This document shows positions 39,278 through 52,822 of a stretch of DNA of 64,000 nt, piece by piece. Numbering within the stretch: position 1 is the first letter of the stretch; the number at the start of each line of letters is the position of its first letter. The DNA is from Rutidosis leptorrhynchoides (taxonomy: Eukaryota; Streptophyta; Magnoliopsida; Asterales; Asteraceae), in NCBI RefSeq assembly GCF_046630445.1, contig NC_092341.1, positions 293,202,001-293,266,000 on the forward strand, given 5' to 3'. The position numbers were made by a program, and so were the translations under genes. Below the pieces are notes generated by a model that did no database searches, had not been told where the DNA came from, and worked only from the letters and a program-made list of their open reading frames with translations.

Positions 39278-39739
39278 TATGTCGGAATAGCTGTCGGAAT
39301 CCGAGGGACGCGAACTGGTTGAGGGATCCATCTCGTACGAGCAGATGAAGGATTTTCGATAAGAAATATATTATAGGATGTAGATTAGTACCCTGCAATA
39401 CATAATTTACATATGCATATATAATACTAAAATCCCATAAGTTACGGAGGAATCTACGGAACTGTCAGGCAAAGTTTACAGTAATAGATACGCTAAGATA
39501 TGAATTTTTGTCTATACACTATTCATGCAATCAATGTTGTAAGATGTGTCTAGACTAAGAATGATAAGCAGGTAATTTTCTAAGGATGATAAGTAGGTAA
39601 TTTTCGACACGAAATGATAAGTAAACTTTTGACATGCAGACACGGTCGAAGTCCAGACTCACTAATGCATCTAAGCAACTATCAGTTAGACACACTAATG
39701 CAAGACCTGGTTCGCTAAGACCACCGCTCTGATACCACA
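39278..39739 (-). other. outer element interior, right part with primer site
   Basis: It continues the outer interior after the inner insertion. The initiator tRNA-Met primer site reads GCTCTGATACCA at 39726-39737, two bases from the right LTR, giving minus orientation for the outer element. Confidence 0.85.
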
Positions 39740-40658
39740 TGTAGTGACCCGTCCTAATCCATCCGGACGAATACATTACATTTGTTTACATCGCGAGGTA
39801 CTTGACCTCTATATGATATATTTTACAAACATTGCATTCGTTTTTAAAGACAAACTTTCATTACATCAAAAATTGACGGCATGCATACCATTTCCTAATA
39901 TATCCAACTATAATCGACTTAGTAATAATCTTGATGAATTCAATGACTCGAATGAAACGTCTTTTGAAATATGCCATGAATGACTCCAAGTAATATCTCT
40001 AAAATGAGCAAATGCACAGCGGAAAATTTCTTTCATACCTGAGAATAAACATGCTTTCAAGTGTCAACCAAAAAGGTTGGTGAGGTAATTAGTTTATCAT
40101 AAACAATCATTTCTAATAATATAATAGACCACAAGATTTCCTTTAATCAATAATCATACACACGCAAGTGTTTAAAAATCATTCATATGGATTGAACACC
40201 TGGTAACCAACATTAACATAATGCATATAGAATATTCCCAAAACAGAAATTCATCTGTATTAATAACTCAAAGTACTAAAGTATACCATTTTCCAGTATG
40301 GGGGGAGTTAGTGCCCGTAGATCTACCTTTAGGATTCGCGTCAATTAGGGTGTATGTTCCCTAATTTTTAGGCTACCAAGCTAAAAGGGGTGATATTCGA
40401 TTCGATAATCCAACCATAGAATGTAGTTTCGATTACTTGTGTCTATTTCGTAAAACATTTATAAAAGCAGCGCATGTATTCTCAGTCCCAAAAATATATA
40501 TTGCAAAAGCATTTAAAAGGGGAGCAAATGAAACTCACAATACGATATTTTGTAGCAAAAATATGCATACGACGATACTGAACAATGTAGGGTTGACCTC
40601 GGATTCACGAACCTATATCATTTGTATATTCATTAATACATAATCGTAATCGAATAAG

Positions 40659-40717
<59 letters not shown>

Positions 40718-41490
40718 TTACTAATTATATTATTTTTATATTAATAATATATATACGTCTCATATATTCATTTTGTATATAAACTGGAAATTTTGTTATG
40801 TTATATGTTTTAAATATATTTTTATAAGTATATATATCATTTGTTTGTAAAAATAAAAAATTAGTATTGTTAGTAATACTAAAATTGTATTAATATTGAT
40901 AAAAATGATAATAATTATAATACTTAATATTAATAGATAAGGTATTATTGTTAATAATTATATTAATGATAATAATAAGGATATTTATAATAATAGTTAT
41001 AAAAATATAAATTTTTCGGTTAATGATACTTAAGATAATGATTTTAGTAATTATATTTTAGTAGTACTCGTTATTATATAAATAATCATTCTTATAATGA
41101 TAATAATGATAATAAAAATGATTATGATACTTAAATGATAATTGTAATACTAACAATATTTATAATACCAGTAATAATACTAATAATAACGTTATCAATT
41201 ATATAATGATACAAGTATTAATTTTAATGTAACTAATAATAAATTTTATTACTTTCATAGAAATATTAATGATAGTATTAATAAACATAATCCTAATAAT
41301 GATAATAATAACAAACATATTCATAATAATAATATTAAAGTTTTAAATTTAATAGTAATATCATAATTAATACTTATAAAAATAATAAAAATAATAATAG
41401 ATATAATACTTGCATTTATGATATTAATAATAGTAACAATTATAATACTTTGTAAAAATAACAATAACTAATAATAGTAATAATAACAAC

Positions 41491-41818
<328 letters not shown>

Positions 41819-41881
41819 TTATGATAAAAATTTTGAGAACTACCTCTTAAAAATGAATCTTAAAAAGAAAAGACCCCTACA

Positions 41882-41936
41882 GGGTTCGAACTCGCGACCT
41901 CCTGTTCATCCACAAACACATATAACCACCCAGCCG
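41882..41936 (-). promoter_or_regulatory. tRNA-like pol III module in the outer right LTR
   Basis: Minus-strand A-box-like CGGCTGGGTGG (41936-41926) and B-box-like AGTTCGAACCC (41892-41882), partner of 22461-22515. It carries several substitutions relative to that copy. Confidence 0.5.
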
Positions 41937-42872
41937 TTTTTGTTTTTCTGATAATATTAGGAATCCCTTAGTATACAACCCGTATTACTTTGCTTCCATT
42001 TTCATCTTCCACAATTGATCAAAGCAGAACAAACACAACCAAACTTCACTGAATTGATTCGAAGGTTTTTAAATGAAACAAAAATCAACCCATGTGGAGT
42101 GTTTGTATCACTTAGCAAATAAAAAAAAATTTAAAGAAGAAGAAGAACATAGTTCTGTTCGACGCAGCCCAAAACAAAAATAATAATTTGATTTCAACAA
42201 TAAGAACATTTTAGGTAAAACTTCCTACACGAAAAATGTTTTAAAACCTTTCTGTAATCGTTATCAAACCTCAGTTTTACTTAATTCGTATCACAAAATT
42301 CAAATTTAAATGAAGAACACTGTTTGACTTTTTGAGTTTAAAAGTTTGACTTCAAAAATTCTTGCTTGATATTAACGATTGGGATTTGAAACTTTGCAAG
42401 CAGTTTAAATGGAAGATCCTAACAACATGACGTTTACACATTTTGCAAATCGATTCGAATTTGAGAATTGAGTAAAAAGTAGGCGTACAGAGTATGTTGA
42501 GTTTCTTTAAGTTTTCTGTTTATTTTCTCTTATAAAATCTGTGATTAACTGTTATAATTGATAATGATGGTGAAGGAAATGAATGATTTTATCAATATCA
42601 TTGGACTAAACATTTGTTTTGTAGCAATTAGAAATCGACCAGATGAATATTCGGGTACAGATAATTAAATTAAAATAATATAAACTGATGGAGATTGTTA
42701 ACAAACTCGTACCATTTGTTGGATTAATATCAGAAATTAGATACCAAAAGTACAAATTAAATACAGTTGAAAAGGATGGAAACTGGATTCATGATCTTTT
42801 ACTGTCATATAAGTATTTTAATCATATTTTTATAAATATATATATCAGTATACGTTTTTTTGTTTATATATG

Positions 42873-42933
<61 letters not shown>

Positions 42934-43454
42934 TACATTATATATATATGTATGTATTTATATAACTGATTATATATTTGATTATACATATATATATATA
43001 ATTCATAAGTTTTAGTATTGAAAATGTTATGTATTAAAAATATTAATACTAATAATACTAATAATAAAATTATTAATAATACTATTGAATATTAATAATA
43101 ATACTAATAATTATATTGGTAATAATAACTTCTACAATAATATAATATTAATAATAATAATACAACTTAAACATATCAAATTATATATATATAAATATAT
43201 ATTTTATATTTGAAGTAATAATATTACAAATATTAATATTAACAGCAATAATAATGAAAGTAATATTAATATATCAATTATATTCAAACTTGTGATTTAA
43301 TATAATACCACTTATTATTTATGTAATATTATATTACGGGACGTCATTTACTGAATGGTTAATATTTATATATTCTATGCATTTATTTAATAGAAATCTT
43401 ATATAGATTGTATTTATATATTCTATGCATTTATTTAATAGAAATCTTATATAG

Positions 43455-44401
<947 letters not shown>

Positions 44402-46076
44402 CGATCGCTCCAAATCCATATGGACGAACACGTCATTCATTGATTTCATTGCGAGGTATTTGACCTCTATATGATACGTTTTGTAAACATTGCATTCTTT
44501 TCAAAAGGTACACAATAAATGAATATCAATTTCTAAGGTTTTCAACGTTTGATGATTTCTACATATAGACAATCACCATAAATAATAGTTTACCATAATA
44601 CATTCGTTGACAATGAAGTCAAAATAAGATACACGGTGATGATTTTGTGAATGCAAAGTTTTCTTGAATAAAGCATGTATGACTCCATGCACATAGCTTG
44701 TATCACATATAAGCAAACAGCGAAAGACTTCTAGAAACCTGAGAATAAACATGCTTAAAAGTGTCAATACAAAGGTTGGTGAGTTCATAGTTTTAATGTT
44801 GCGCATAATCTGTATATAAAGGTGAATCACAAGTTTTCAGTTGTTTCATCCAGAAACGTTTATCAAAATATTCTACAAGATTGAGCACCCTGGTAACTAA
44901 ACTTAACGTATATATAATTTGTACCCTTTGTATAATCATCTTAATAATACACGCAAACCAACGTGTACGCTTCTCAAATAGCATACGTCCGTTAAAAGGC
45001 TAGTGCTCTAGCTCGGACGGGGATATCAAGCCCTATGGATCCATATATAACTACTCGCGCCCACCAGTTCTTATAACCGGCAGTTACTAGTTACCAAAGC
45101 TAAGGGATTTTCGGTTCAAACTCGGTGTAGAATTTAGTATGTACTTGTATCCATTGCGTTTAAAATAAAGTGCAAGTATTCTCAGCCCAAAAATATAGAT
45201 TGCAAAAGCAATTAAAAAGGGAGCAAATGAAACTCACCTTAGCAGTACATAAAGTCGTTCACCGAAATGTGACCGAAACTTGGAATACTAAATAACCGTA
45301 GATCTCAACCTAGAGAACATATGTTGGTCAATAATTGTCTATCAAGCTAGGTCAGGTCATAGTGTATCACAATCCTAATGCTCGAGATCGACATACAAAA
45401 GTTATCCAAAGTCGTTTCAAAAAGTCAATTTTGACAATAGTTTAACAAAACGAGACGTACCTTATATAAGGATTCATTTACTCGGTTGGTAATATTCAAA
45501 AATCCAATTTACCAATCTTACAAACGAGTTGTTTAAATCTTAATTGCAGATTCAAAAGCAATTTCAATTAACGTCAATCATAATTCAGTTGATCATATAT
45601 TTTAATCAGTTCATCGAAATTATTCGATATCTAAATGAAAAGTTATTGATTTTTCGCCAGCTTTCCAAAAACATGTATATCATATACCTTTTACCAGTAA
45701 TATATGTATTTAATTCGTGATTCATTATAAACTGTTTAACGACGAAATTTAGCATACAAGCATATATAAATATATATACTCGAGCACTAGACATGGATAC
45801 ACATTTAATATATAAAAGATAAGATATGAATGCTCACGTATCAATATTGTGATTCAATATTGCAGGAAAGTATGTAGACGCAACGAAGATGAAAAACACT
45901 AGATTTGATTCACAAATATACCCCCGAACATTTCCCATAACCTCCTTAGCAATAACCCATAATTTCCTTAGCTCTATCCCGCTCGAAAACATATTTTGAA
46001 AGTGACACGCTCATGACCTCGTCGTAGTATTTTATGTATAATACTAATTAATAATACTACTACTAATAATATTAAG

Positions 46077-46150
<74 letters not shown>

Positions 46151-46246
46151 TAAATATAATATATATTGAGAGATAGATGCGAGATAGATGGATACAGAAA
46201 AACAGAAACGTTCGATATTTATAGGACCAGACCTGTCCCACCTGCC

Positions 46247-46292
46247 CATGCGATCGCATGAGTTTTCAGTGTTTTTGCCATGCGATCGCATG
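46247..46292. promoter_or_regulatory. paired CATGCGATCGCATG palindromes in an unrelated solo LTR
   Basis: Cores 46247-46260 and 46279-46292, again 32 bp apart, in the solo LTR 44399-46684, which does not resemble the Athila/Tat-like LTR. The spacer is different (GTTTTCAGTG...). Confidence 0.6.
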
Positions 46293-46330
46293 ACCGCCTT
46301 TTCCGTTTTTGTTTGCTAGTTCGTCGACAT

Positions 46331-46503
46331 CAAATAGTGTTTACTGTAGCAAATAGTGTTTACTGTAGCAAATAGTGTGTACTGTAGCAAATAGTGTTTC
46401 ACTGTAGCAAATAGTGTTTTACTGTAGCAAATAGTGTTTTACTGTAGCAAAGTTATTTTTACTGTAGCAAATAATGTTTTACTGTAGGAAAGTCGTTTTT
46501 ACT
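46331..46503. repeat. minisatellite, CAAATAGTGTTTACTGTAG unit
   Basis: About eight or nine tandem copies of a 19-21 bp unit, degenerating toward the right end. Confidence 0.88.
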
Positions 46504-46682
46504 TGTAAATATATATATATATATACATACATATAATTGTTCATGAATCGTCGAGAGCAGTCAAATGTAATTGAATACATGAAACAGTTCTAAAATTTTG
46601 AGATTCAACTTCATAGACTTTGCTTATCGTGTCGGAAACGTTAAAGATTAAGTTTAAATTTGGTCAGAAATTTCCGGGTCAT

Positions 46683-46683
<1 letters not shown>

Positions 46684-46736
<53 letters not shown>

Positions 46737-46783
46737 TTATTTATTTACAAATATTTTATCTATATATATATACTATATCTATA

Positions 46784-46841
<58 letters not shown>

Positions 46842-46874
46842 TATATATATCTATATATATATAAATATTTTATC

Positions 46875-46942
<68 letters not shown>
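46684..46942. repeat. compound (TA)n / TATC microsatellite, right LTR
   Basis: Three TA tracts separated by ATTTTATCTATA-like spacers, with the spacer duplicated. It follows the solo LTR and joins back to the outer LTR at about 46943. Confidence 0.8.
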
Positions 46943-46944
<2 letters not shown>

Positions 46945-47225
46945 TTATTTTATCTAGCTTAATTATTCTAATTATTACATTCCAATTAATTAAAGTATTT
47001 CTTTATGAACTCATAATATTATATTTTCTTATATTTTTATTTATATAATATATACATATTTATTTACAAATATTTGTTCGTGAATCGTCGAGAACAGTCG
47101 AAGGTCAAATAGATATCTGAAACAGTTCAAAAATTTTGAGATTTAATTTAACAGACTTTGTTTATCGTGTCGAAACCATATAAAGATTATGTTTAAATTT
47201 GGTCGGAATTTCACGGGTCGTCACA

Positions 47226-47454
47226 TTTTTGATGCTTTTAAAGTGTTAAAAACTTGATGACACTTATAGGTGATATGTTAAATTATTCATGTTTTAAGAC
47301 GTTCAAAATAATAGAAGTGTTAAACAATGAAACTTATTTTTGTAATGATTGGAGTCGTGTATTACCAAAACAGAAAAAATTAAATTACATGTTTATTTAA
47401 CAAAATCAAATACGTTTCTAAGAGTTGTAATCCCTTGAATCCATTAATTTTTTT
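47226..47454. other. resumed intergenic sequence right of the 36-kb nest
   Basis: It begins with the right target duplication TTTTT. It continues the duplicated intergenic block (TGATGACACTTATAGGTGA matches GGTGACACTTATAGTTAA at about 11002). No gene is seen. Confidence 0.7.
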
Positions 47455-47804
47455 GAAATCCAAGGGACCAATGAGAGCGCGACATGTGGCGCAAAAATCA
47501 CATGTGATTGAAAAAAAAATTCGAAATTTTTTTTTTTCCGAATTTTTTTTTTTACAATCACATGTGATTATGCATATCAATCATATATGATTGTAAACCC
47601 AATTACATGTGATTATGCATGTCAAATCCAATCACATGTGATTGTTCGGGTAAATTACATGTGATTGTAAAAAAAAATTCAAAAAAAAAATTCAATTTTT
47701 TTTTATTTAAATAATTTTGTTTCGAAAAAGAAAATTTTGAATTTTTTTTAATCAAATGTGATTTTCGCGCCACATGTCGCGCTCTCATTAGTCCCTTGAA
47801 TCTC
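47455..47804. mobile_element. MITE with CACATGTGATT repeats, adjacent to the GH5 gene
   Basis: The left end GAAATCCAAGGGACCAATGA and onward (GAGCGCGACATGTGGCGC, AAAATCACATGTGATT) matches the reverse complement of 47747-47804 nearly base for base, giving inverted ends of about 58 bp. The interior has about six CACATGTGATT or close variants. No clean target duplication was found. The class is uncertain, with Mutator-like possible. It ends 40 bp from the GH5 stop codon. Confidence 0.65.
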
Positions 47805-47843
47805 AACTTAATTTATGAATTCAAATGAATATTCGTCACATTT

Positions 47844-50800
47844 CTAAAGCTTAATGTACCCGTTTTTAATCATCCACTCCATACTCCAATGGTTATTAAC
47901 ATTTTTTAGCGACCAATAAGACCACCCAAAACTCGCACGCCCATACACGTCTTGTTGCGCCTTCGAAAATCTCTGAAAGTCCTCTTTCGTCGCTCCTTGT
48001 ACTTGCCACTCGGCCACCCATTCACCTACAATATAACAAATTAGCATATCATCGTTACATCGAACTAATAATTTAAAGTGTCATATATCTAGTTAACAAT
48101 GTAGTCATAGATACTATACATACCAACAAAAGTTAACGGGCCATTTGATGTTGTAATGGCTTGCAGCTCACTAGAACGGTTCACTCTGACGTAATCAATG
48201 TTTTGGTCCACAGTCATGCTATTGAAAATATCCCTAAACAAGTTGTAGTAATGAGTATCAATAACTACATCTTTCATTTTACTAACTGTAAGTGGTAAAA
48301 GCTCTGTTGCATCAGCTCCAATTCGGGATGATATAATCACAAAGGCGTTGGGGGCATGTTTTCGTACTGCTTGGTAGCCCGCCTCATAATATTTGCTCAG
48401 TACGTCTAGTGGGACTCCTGATGCACGTGGCTCGTTTATTAGCTCAACTGCATACAAACTTGGATTTGGGGCATACCTATACATACAATGCGTCGTTTGA
48501 ACCAGGATTAGAAACTTTGTAAATCAATTTGGCAATTGTTTTAGTTCCCTAGCTATATACTTAGGATTAACCTAACTTGCCAATGATATTTAAGCTATCA
48601 AGACCGATTAATCCACCAAAACTATGCATTAATTGATTGTACCATGCAACTTATTGATACATTATTTTAGTGTATTTATCAATTCAAATGATGAATTCAG
48701 ATTATGAATAGCGTTTAGTCATTTAGTTTTATCAAACGCACCGCAGATGAACTTTGGCTAACATTATCAATAAGCAGGTTGTGGGTTCAAGTCTTACCTA
48801 GCAGTAAAAAATTCAATGACACGAATTGTTTCTTGTATGGATTCCTCTGTTTGGCCCCATAGAATCGAACCATCCCTACTAGCGCTATGCTCGTAACCAT
48901 TTTGTGAGCCGGGAGCGGCATGTAAATCTAGTATCACCTTCAATTTGTATTTCCTATGAACAAATTTGGTTAGATAGTATTAAATGTTACATCCCATTTT
49001 GGTAATGAACTACACAGTATATGTTTAAATATAACAAATGAACGTATGCATACTTTGCCCATAAGAAGGCATTATCAAGATGCAGCAATGATCCTCCGAC
49101 GTAGGGCTTGGGCGGTGTCGGATCACTAGCGGTCCACCATCCTATTGGAAGTCTCACGGCGTTTAATCCACTTGTCGCGATGAATTCAAAATCTTTTTCA
49201 ACTATGAATGTGTCCCAATGATCCTATATAAAGTCAATGTAGACCACAAAAAGTCAATTAGCCATTTAATTAGGAACATCAATTTGAGTTGGTTAACTGA
49301 GAATTACTAGTCAAAGTCAACACTTTTGAATTTTTAGTTATTAAAAAATTGATTTACGTTGACATTGGAAGGCAACCATTGATGACTATTTAAACGACTT
49401 TTTAAACTATCATATCTTATGCTTTAATTTGTTGTTCATTGTTCGTTTATGAGTAACGATCCAATGGTCAATTATACTAAAAGGTGACCCAACACAAAAT
49501 GAATTAACAAACAAATGATTAAGGAGTACTAATAACCAAATATAAATATACGTACTTTCATAATTTTTGGTGCTTTTAATGGACCGTAACCATTAGTGAT
49601 TTGATACTCTCCTTGTAATCTTTGAACAATCGTCATTTCGAAAACTGAAGGATCGTCGTTTCTCCATCCTCCGTTTGCTTGGGAATTAGCAGTTACAAGA
49701 TCCTCTGTTTTGGCCTATAGTCATAGTCATTTTTATAAATCGATCGTGACATTCAATTTCAAAGATAGTAAGCTTATATAGTTCTTTTCATATATATTAA
49801 TTTATTTATTTATTTATTTACAGAGTATCATTTCAAGCCAAATTGTTAAAACAAATATTGGTTATGTCAAAAATATACCACTATGTCTAATAAAAAATGT
49901 TCACCCTTAATATTTTGTTTATCTCAAAATTATTGTTCTATACTCTAAATAACAAATTAAAAATCGTTATAAATTTATTAATATATTTTAAATTCACCAA
50001 AAAGTTAAACTGAATTGTCTTTATGTGATGGAAGGAGCATTATTTATTTTATATATTTAATACTCCCTATATGGCTATATTAGTAAAGAAGTGTTTAAAA
50101 GTGAGACCCATAGATGAAAGAACCTGCAAAAACAGCCCGTTTGGTGCTTTAATTCGAACACGGCTAGGATCATCGGGTTTTCTAATTATTTCAAAAATAC
50201 CCGATGCTTCAGAATTAGTCGAAATTGCGACCAAATTGACCCCAGCTGAATCCAGTCCTAGAAACTGGTTGTTAAACACCTTTATGTGAAAACTCCTCTC
50301 ATTGATCCTCCACAACTGCACCACAAATTATATTTAATCAACTATTTTGTAACATATAAATAAATCATTACAATTTTTCTATAGTAAATATCGAGATACG
50401 TGAGATATTCGTTAGGTTTGTGTATCGCATTATGACTCATATAAATAGAATACAATGTTACATAGTGGGGTCTAACCTATGCGATTTATATAAGATAAAA
50501 TACAATATATACTACAGTGGTTATCTAAAAATAAAGAGTCGCTAAGAAAATTACGCGAAATGACTCCCAACCAGAGGCAGATGTACGGTTTGCTACGATG
50601 ATTGTGCCTCCACCGAGCTCTGCAGATAAGTATTTCCCTATAGTTGCTGATTTAAACTGAAGTTCAGTTCCATCCTGTTAATCAAACAAATATAAGATAA
50701 AAAAAAAATGCTGCATAACTTGTTTGGTTTTGGCTTATGTTAAGTTAAAAACATGCCAAAAACTAATAAGAATAAAAAATAAAAAAAAATAAAAAAAAAA

Positions 50801-51009
50801 CAAACCAAGAAATCTTTATTTGGGATGGAATCAAATAGTGAAGGTTTCATCCAGCCTTCAGTGACAAGCCAACCTCCGAGATTAACGGCTCTGATCATCT
50901 GATGATTGTTTGTGCTTAATAATGTTCTTCCATTAGAAATGAAGAATACATGTGCAAACACAAAAACAAACCTCAAGAGTTGACTATGTTTTGTATGTGG
51001 TGTTTTCAT
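47844..51009 (-). CDS. GH5 family glucan 1,3-beta-glucosidase-like protein (plant GH5_14 type), intact
   Basis: Eight exons read on minus: 51009-50806, 50674-50555, 50315-50124, 49714-49556, 49223-49054, 48953-48798, 48476-48124 and 48025-47844. All borders are GT-AG and the joined frame is 1536 bp (511 residues plus stop) with no interruption. Residues 1-27 look like a signal peptide (LLRFVFVFAHVFFISNG). Residues about 36-60 carry the family start AVNLGGWLVTEGWMKPSLFD. Residues 69-180 form the fascin-like beta-trefoil domain found in these plant GH5 proteins. The GH5 barrel follows, with DLHAAPGSQNG, acid/base E349 in ELINEP, HYYNLF, and nucleophile E453 in TFVGEW. Length matches plant relatives of about 500-510 residues. 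It probably acts in the cell wall or apoplast on beta-glucans or related glucosides; the substrate is not determined by sequence. Start chosen as the first ATG before the signal peptide, with a TATA box about 70 bp upstream. It is the only clearly intact host gene in the window. Confidence 0.93.
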
Positions 51010-51073
51010 TTTGACTATTTAAAATTATTATGGGATCGAATAGACCGATATATCTAAATGCGGAGAGTGCGGG

Positions 51074-51086
51074 TACATATATATAG
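51074..51086 (-). promoter_or_regulatory. probable TATA box of the GH5 gene
   Basis: On the minus strand CTATATATATG lies about 65-75 bp upstream of the ATG at 51009, preceded by CCAATTC. Spacing fits a short 5' leader. Confidence 0.5.
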
Positions 51087-51375
51087 GAATTGGTATTTGA
51101 AGGCTAATTTGTCCTATTAAAAAGTAAAATAAACTTTAGAAGAATCTATGGTTAAAGTTGATCTTTTTCCTTGATTTGATAATTAGATTGATGATGTTGT
51201 AGAAAAAGTCAGCGAAGAGCACGGGTCGTAATTCGTAAGAGTCGATCAGAAGATATTATTGTAATGCATGCGCTAGTGTATTTTTTCTTTTTCGTTTTTT
51301 CTTTAATTTTAAATTTTATTTATTTTAATTTAATTTTATTCATTTGATCATTTCCCATATAAGCTGATCCGTATA

Positions 51376-51418
<43 letters not shown>

Positions 51419-51599
51419 TCATACACGACCAAACTAAGATTATGCGCGATGGATTAGGATTCTCTAAAGTTGCTAAAAATATGACTAGTCATGTTAGACA
51501 AATAACATCCGTTAGATTTAATAAAGGGTTAAGATTGAAAGTTTTTCTCACCTTTACCCTAACTTCCGTCCTATTTTTCACCTCAACTTCCCTCTATTT
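51087..51599. other. GH5 upstream region with long poly-T tract
   Basis: Upstream sequence of the GH5 gene. A run of about 38 T at 51379-51417 followed by GTCATA could be the tail of an old retrocopy on minus; the similar run at 241-267 is also followed by GTCATA. 51585-51599 (AACTTCCCTCTATTT) is the left target duplication of the LINE. Confidence 0.5.
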
Positions 51600-52234
51600 G
51601 TCCATCTTCTTTTACATTGTTCGTGGACGTTTCATATTTGGGTGGATTTGTTTAAATGGTGGAATATTTTTGGACTATGCCGTCGTCTATTTTAGAATTT
51701 TCATACGATTGGTGCAATGGTATGGGTATTAAAGCTTCGAAGTTTTGGAGTTTAATTGGGCCGGCTACTATTTGGGCGATTTGGAATGCTAGGAATGAGG
51801 TTTTGTTTAACGGGATTTACACGTGTTGGGTCGGAGTTATTTCGCGTATAAAGTTTAAGGTGTTCCAATGGCTAGTTAACGCAAACATATGTGAAAGTCA
51901 CCAACTCTACATTTGGATTGACCAGCCGTGGCTATTACTCTAATCAGATGGAAGCTTCTGTTTTATTATTATTATTATTATTATTATTTTTTTTTTTTTT
52001 TTTTTTTTTTTTTGCAATGTTGTCGTTATAAGTCTACTGTAACTCTAAGCCTCCCTTTAAATCATGTTTGGGCTTAGTCTTAGTTGGGCTATATCAAGTG
52101 GTGGACAAGTTCTATTGTAGTCCAGCTTGATGATTTTTGTAATGTTTTATTTTTCACTTTCTGTGAAAAATTTGATATATATTAAATTAAATTCCATGTT
52201 TTTTTGCCAAAAAAAAAAAAAAAAAAAAAAAAAA
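51600..52234 (+). mobile_element. 5'-truncated LINE (non-LTR retrotransposon)
   Basis: An open frame from about 51602 to 51943 encodes the C-terminal end of a plant LINE polymerase (HLLLHCSW, then IGPATIWAIWNARNEVLFNG, the zf-RVT-type tail). It is followed by a T-rich 3' UTR and a poly-A tail ending at about 52234. Flanks AACTTCCCTCTATTT (51585-51599) and AACTTCCCTCCATTT (52235-52249) form a 15-bp target duplication with one mismatch. Only the last 0.6 kb of a several-kb element was copied, as is common for LINEs. Confidence 0.85.
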
Positions 52235-52249
52235 AACTTCCCTCCATTT

Positions 52250-52822
52250 TATTGACTTTCCTCCATCAAATTAATGCAACATACTAACAATAAATAATAA
52301 AATAAAGATTCATTCATACGGAGTAATAAAAAACAAATTAATCTTAAATTTAGAATCTGACTCCATAAAATATCGAAGACTTGATCTCCAACAATCAATT
52401 CATTTTTCAAGTTAAATTTGAATTCTGATTCCCATTTACAATTTTCTACAACAACCACCTGAATCTTCAAAATTATATAAAAACTACTCCGTATTTGATA
52501 ATGAGTTACTTTTGTACTCGTAGTAAAATTACTTAACATGGATTAGTGATTTGGCATGAGAAATTCTACAATTACCAAATTCTTACTAAAGAAATTTTAC
52601 TAAATGACATGGATTAGTGATTTGGCATTCCATGTCATCCCACTAACTTATTTCAAATTAACTTTCCCTTTAACATGCACGATCACTTCACCAATCCTAA
52701 ATTAACTGACATAAAATTACTTAACATGTTAAATTTAATTTTTCTCTAATCTTCTTTTTTTCTTCAAAATTGCAACCACTAAATACCTGCGATTGTTATT
52801 CAATATAACTATCTACAAAAAT
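52250..52822. other. upstream region of the FAR1-like gene
   Basis: AT-rich. ACATGGATTAGTGATTTGGC occurs twice, at 52537 and 52609. No other element is recognised. Confidence 0.5.

Larger units (their letters stand above)
44399..46684 (-). mobile_element. solo LTR of a related family, minus orientation
   Basis: The + strand reads TGACGATCGCTCC at the left and CCGGGTCATCA at the right. Both ends resemble the outer family: GCGAGGTATTTGACCTCTA near the left end and AAGTTTAAATTTGGTCAGAAA near the right. There is no interior or second LTR, so it is a solo LTR left by recombination. The 5-bp duplication would be ATATA but lies in the TA tract. It contains an (AAT)n tract at 46079-46146, the paired palindromes at 46247-46292 and a minisatellite at 46331-46503. 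Confidence 0.8.

Noticed and set aside
51442-51732. Separate 96-codon gene before the LINE
   Set aside because: It runs across the LINE insertion border in a frame different from the LINE protein.
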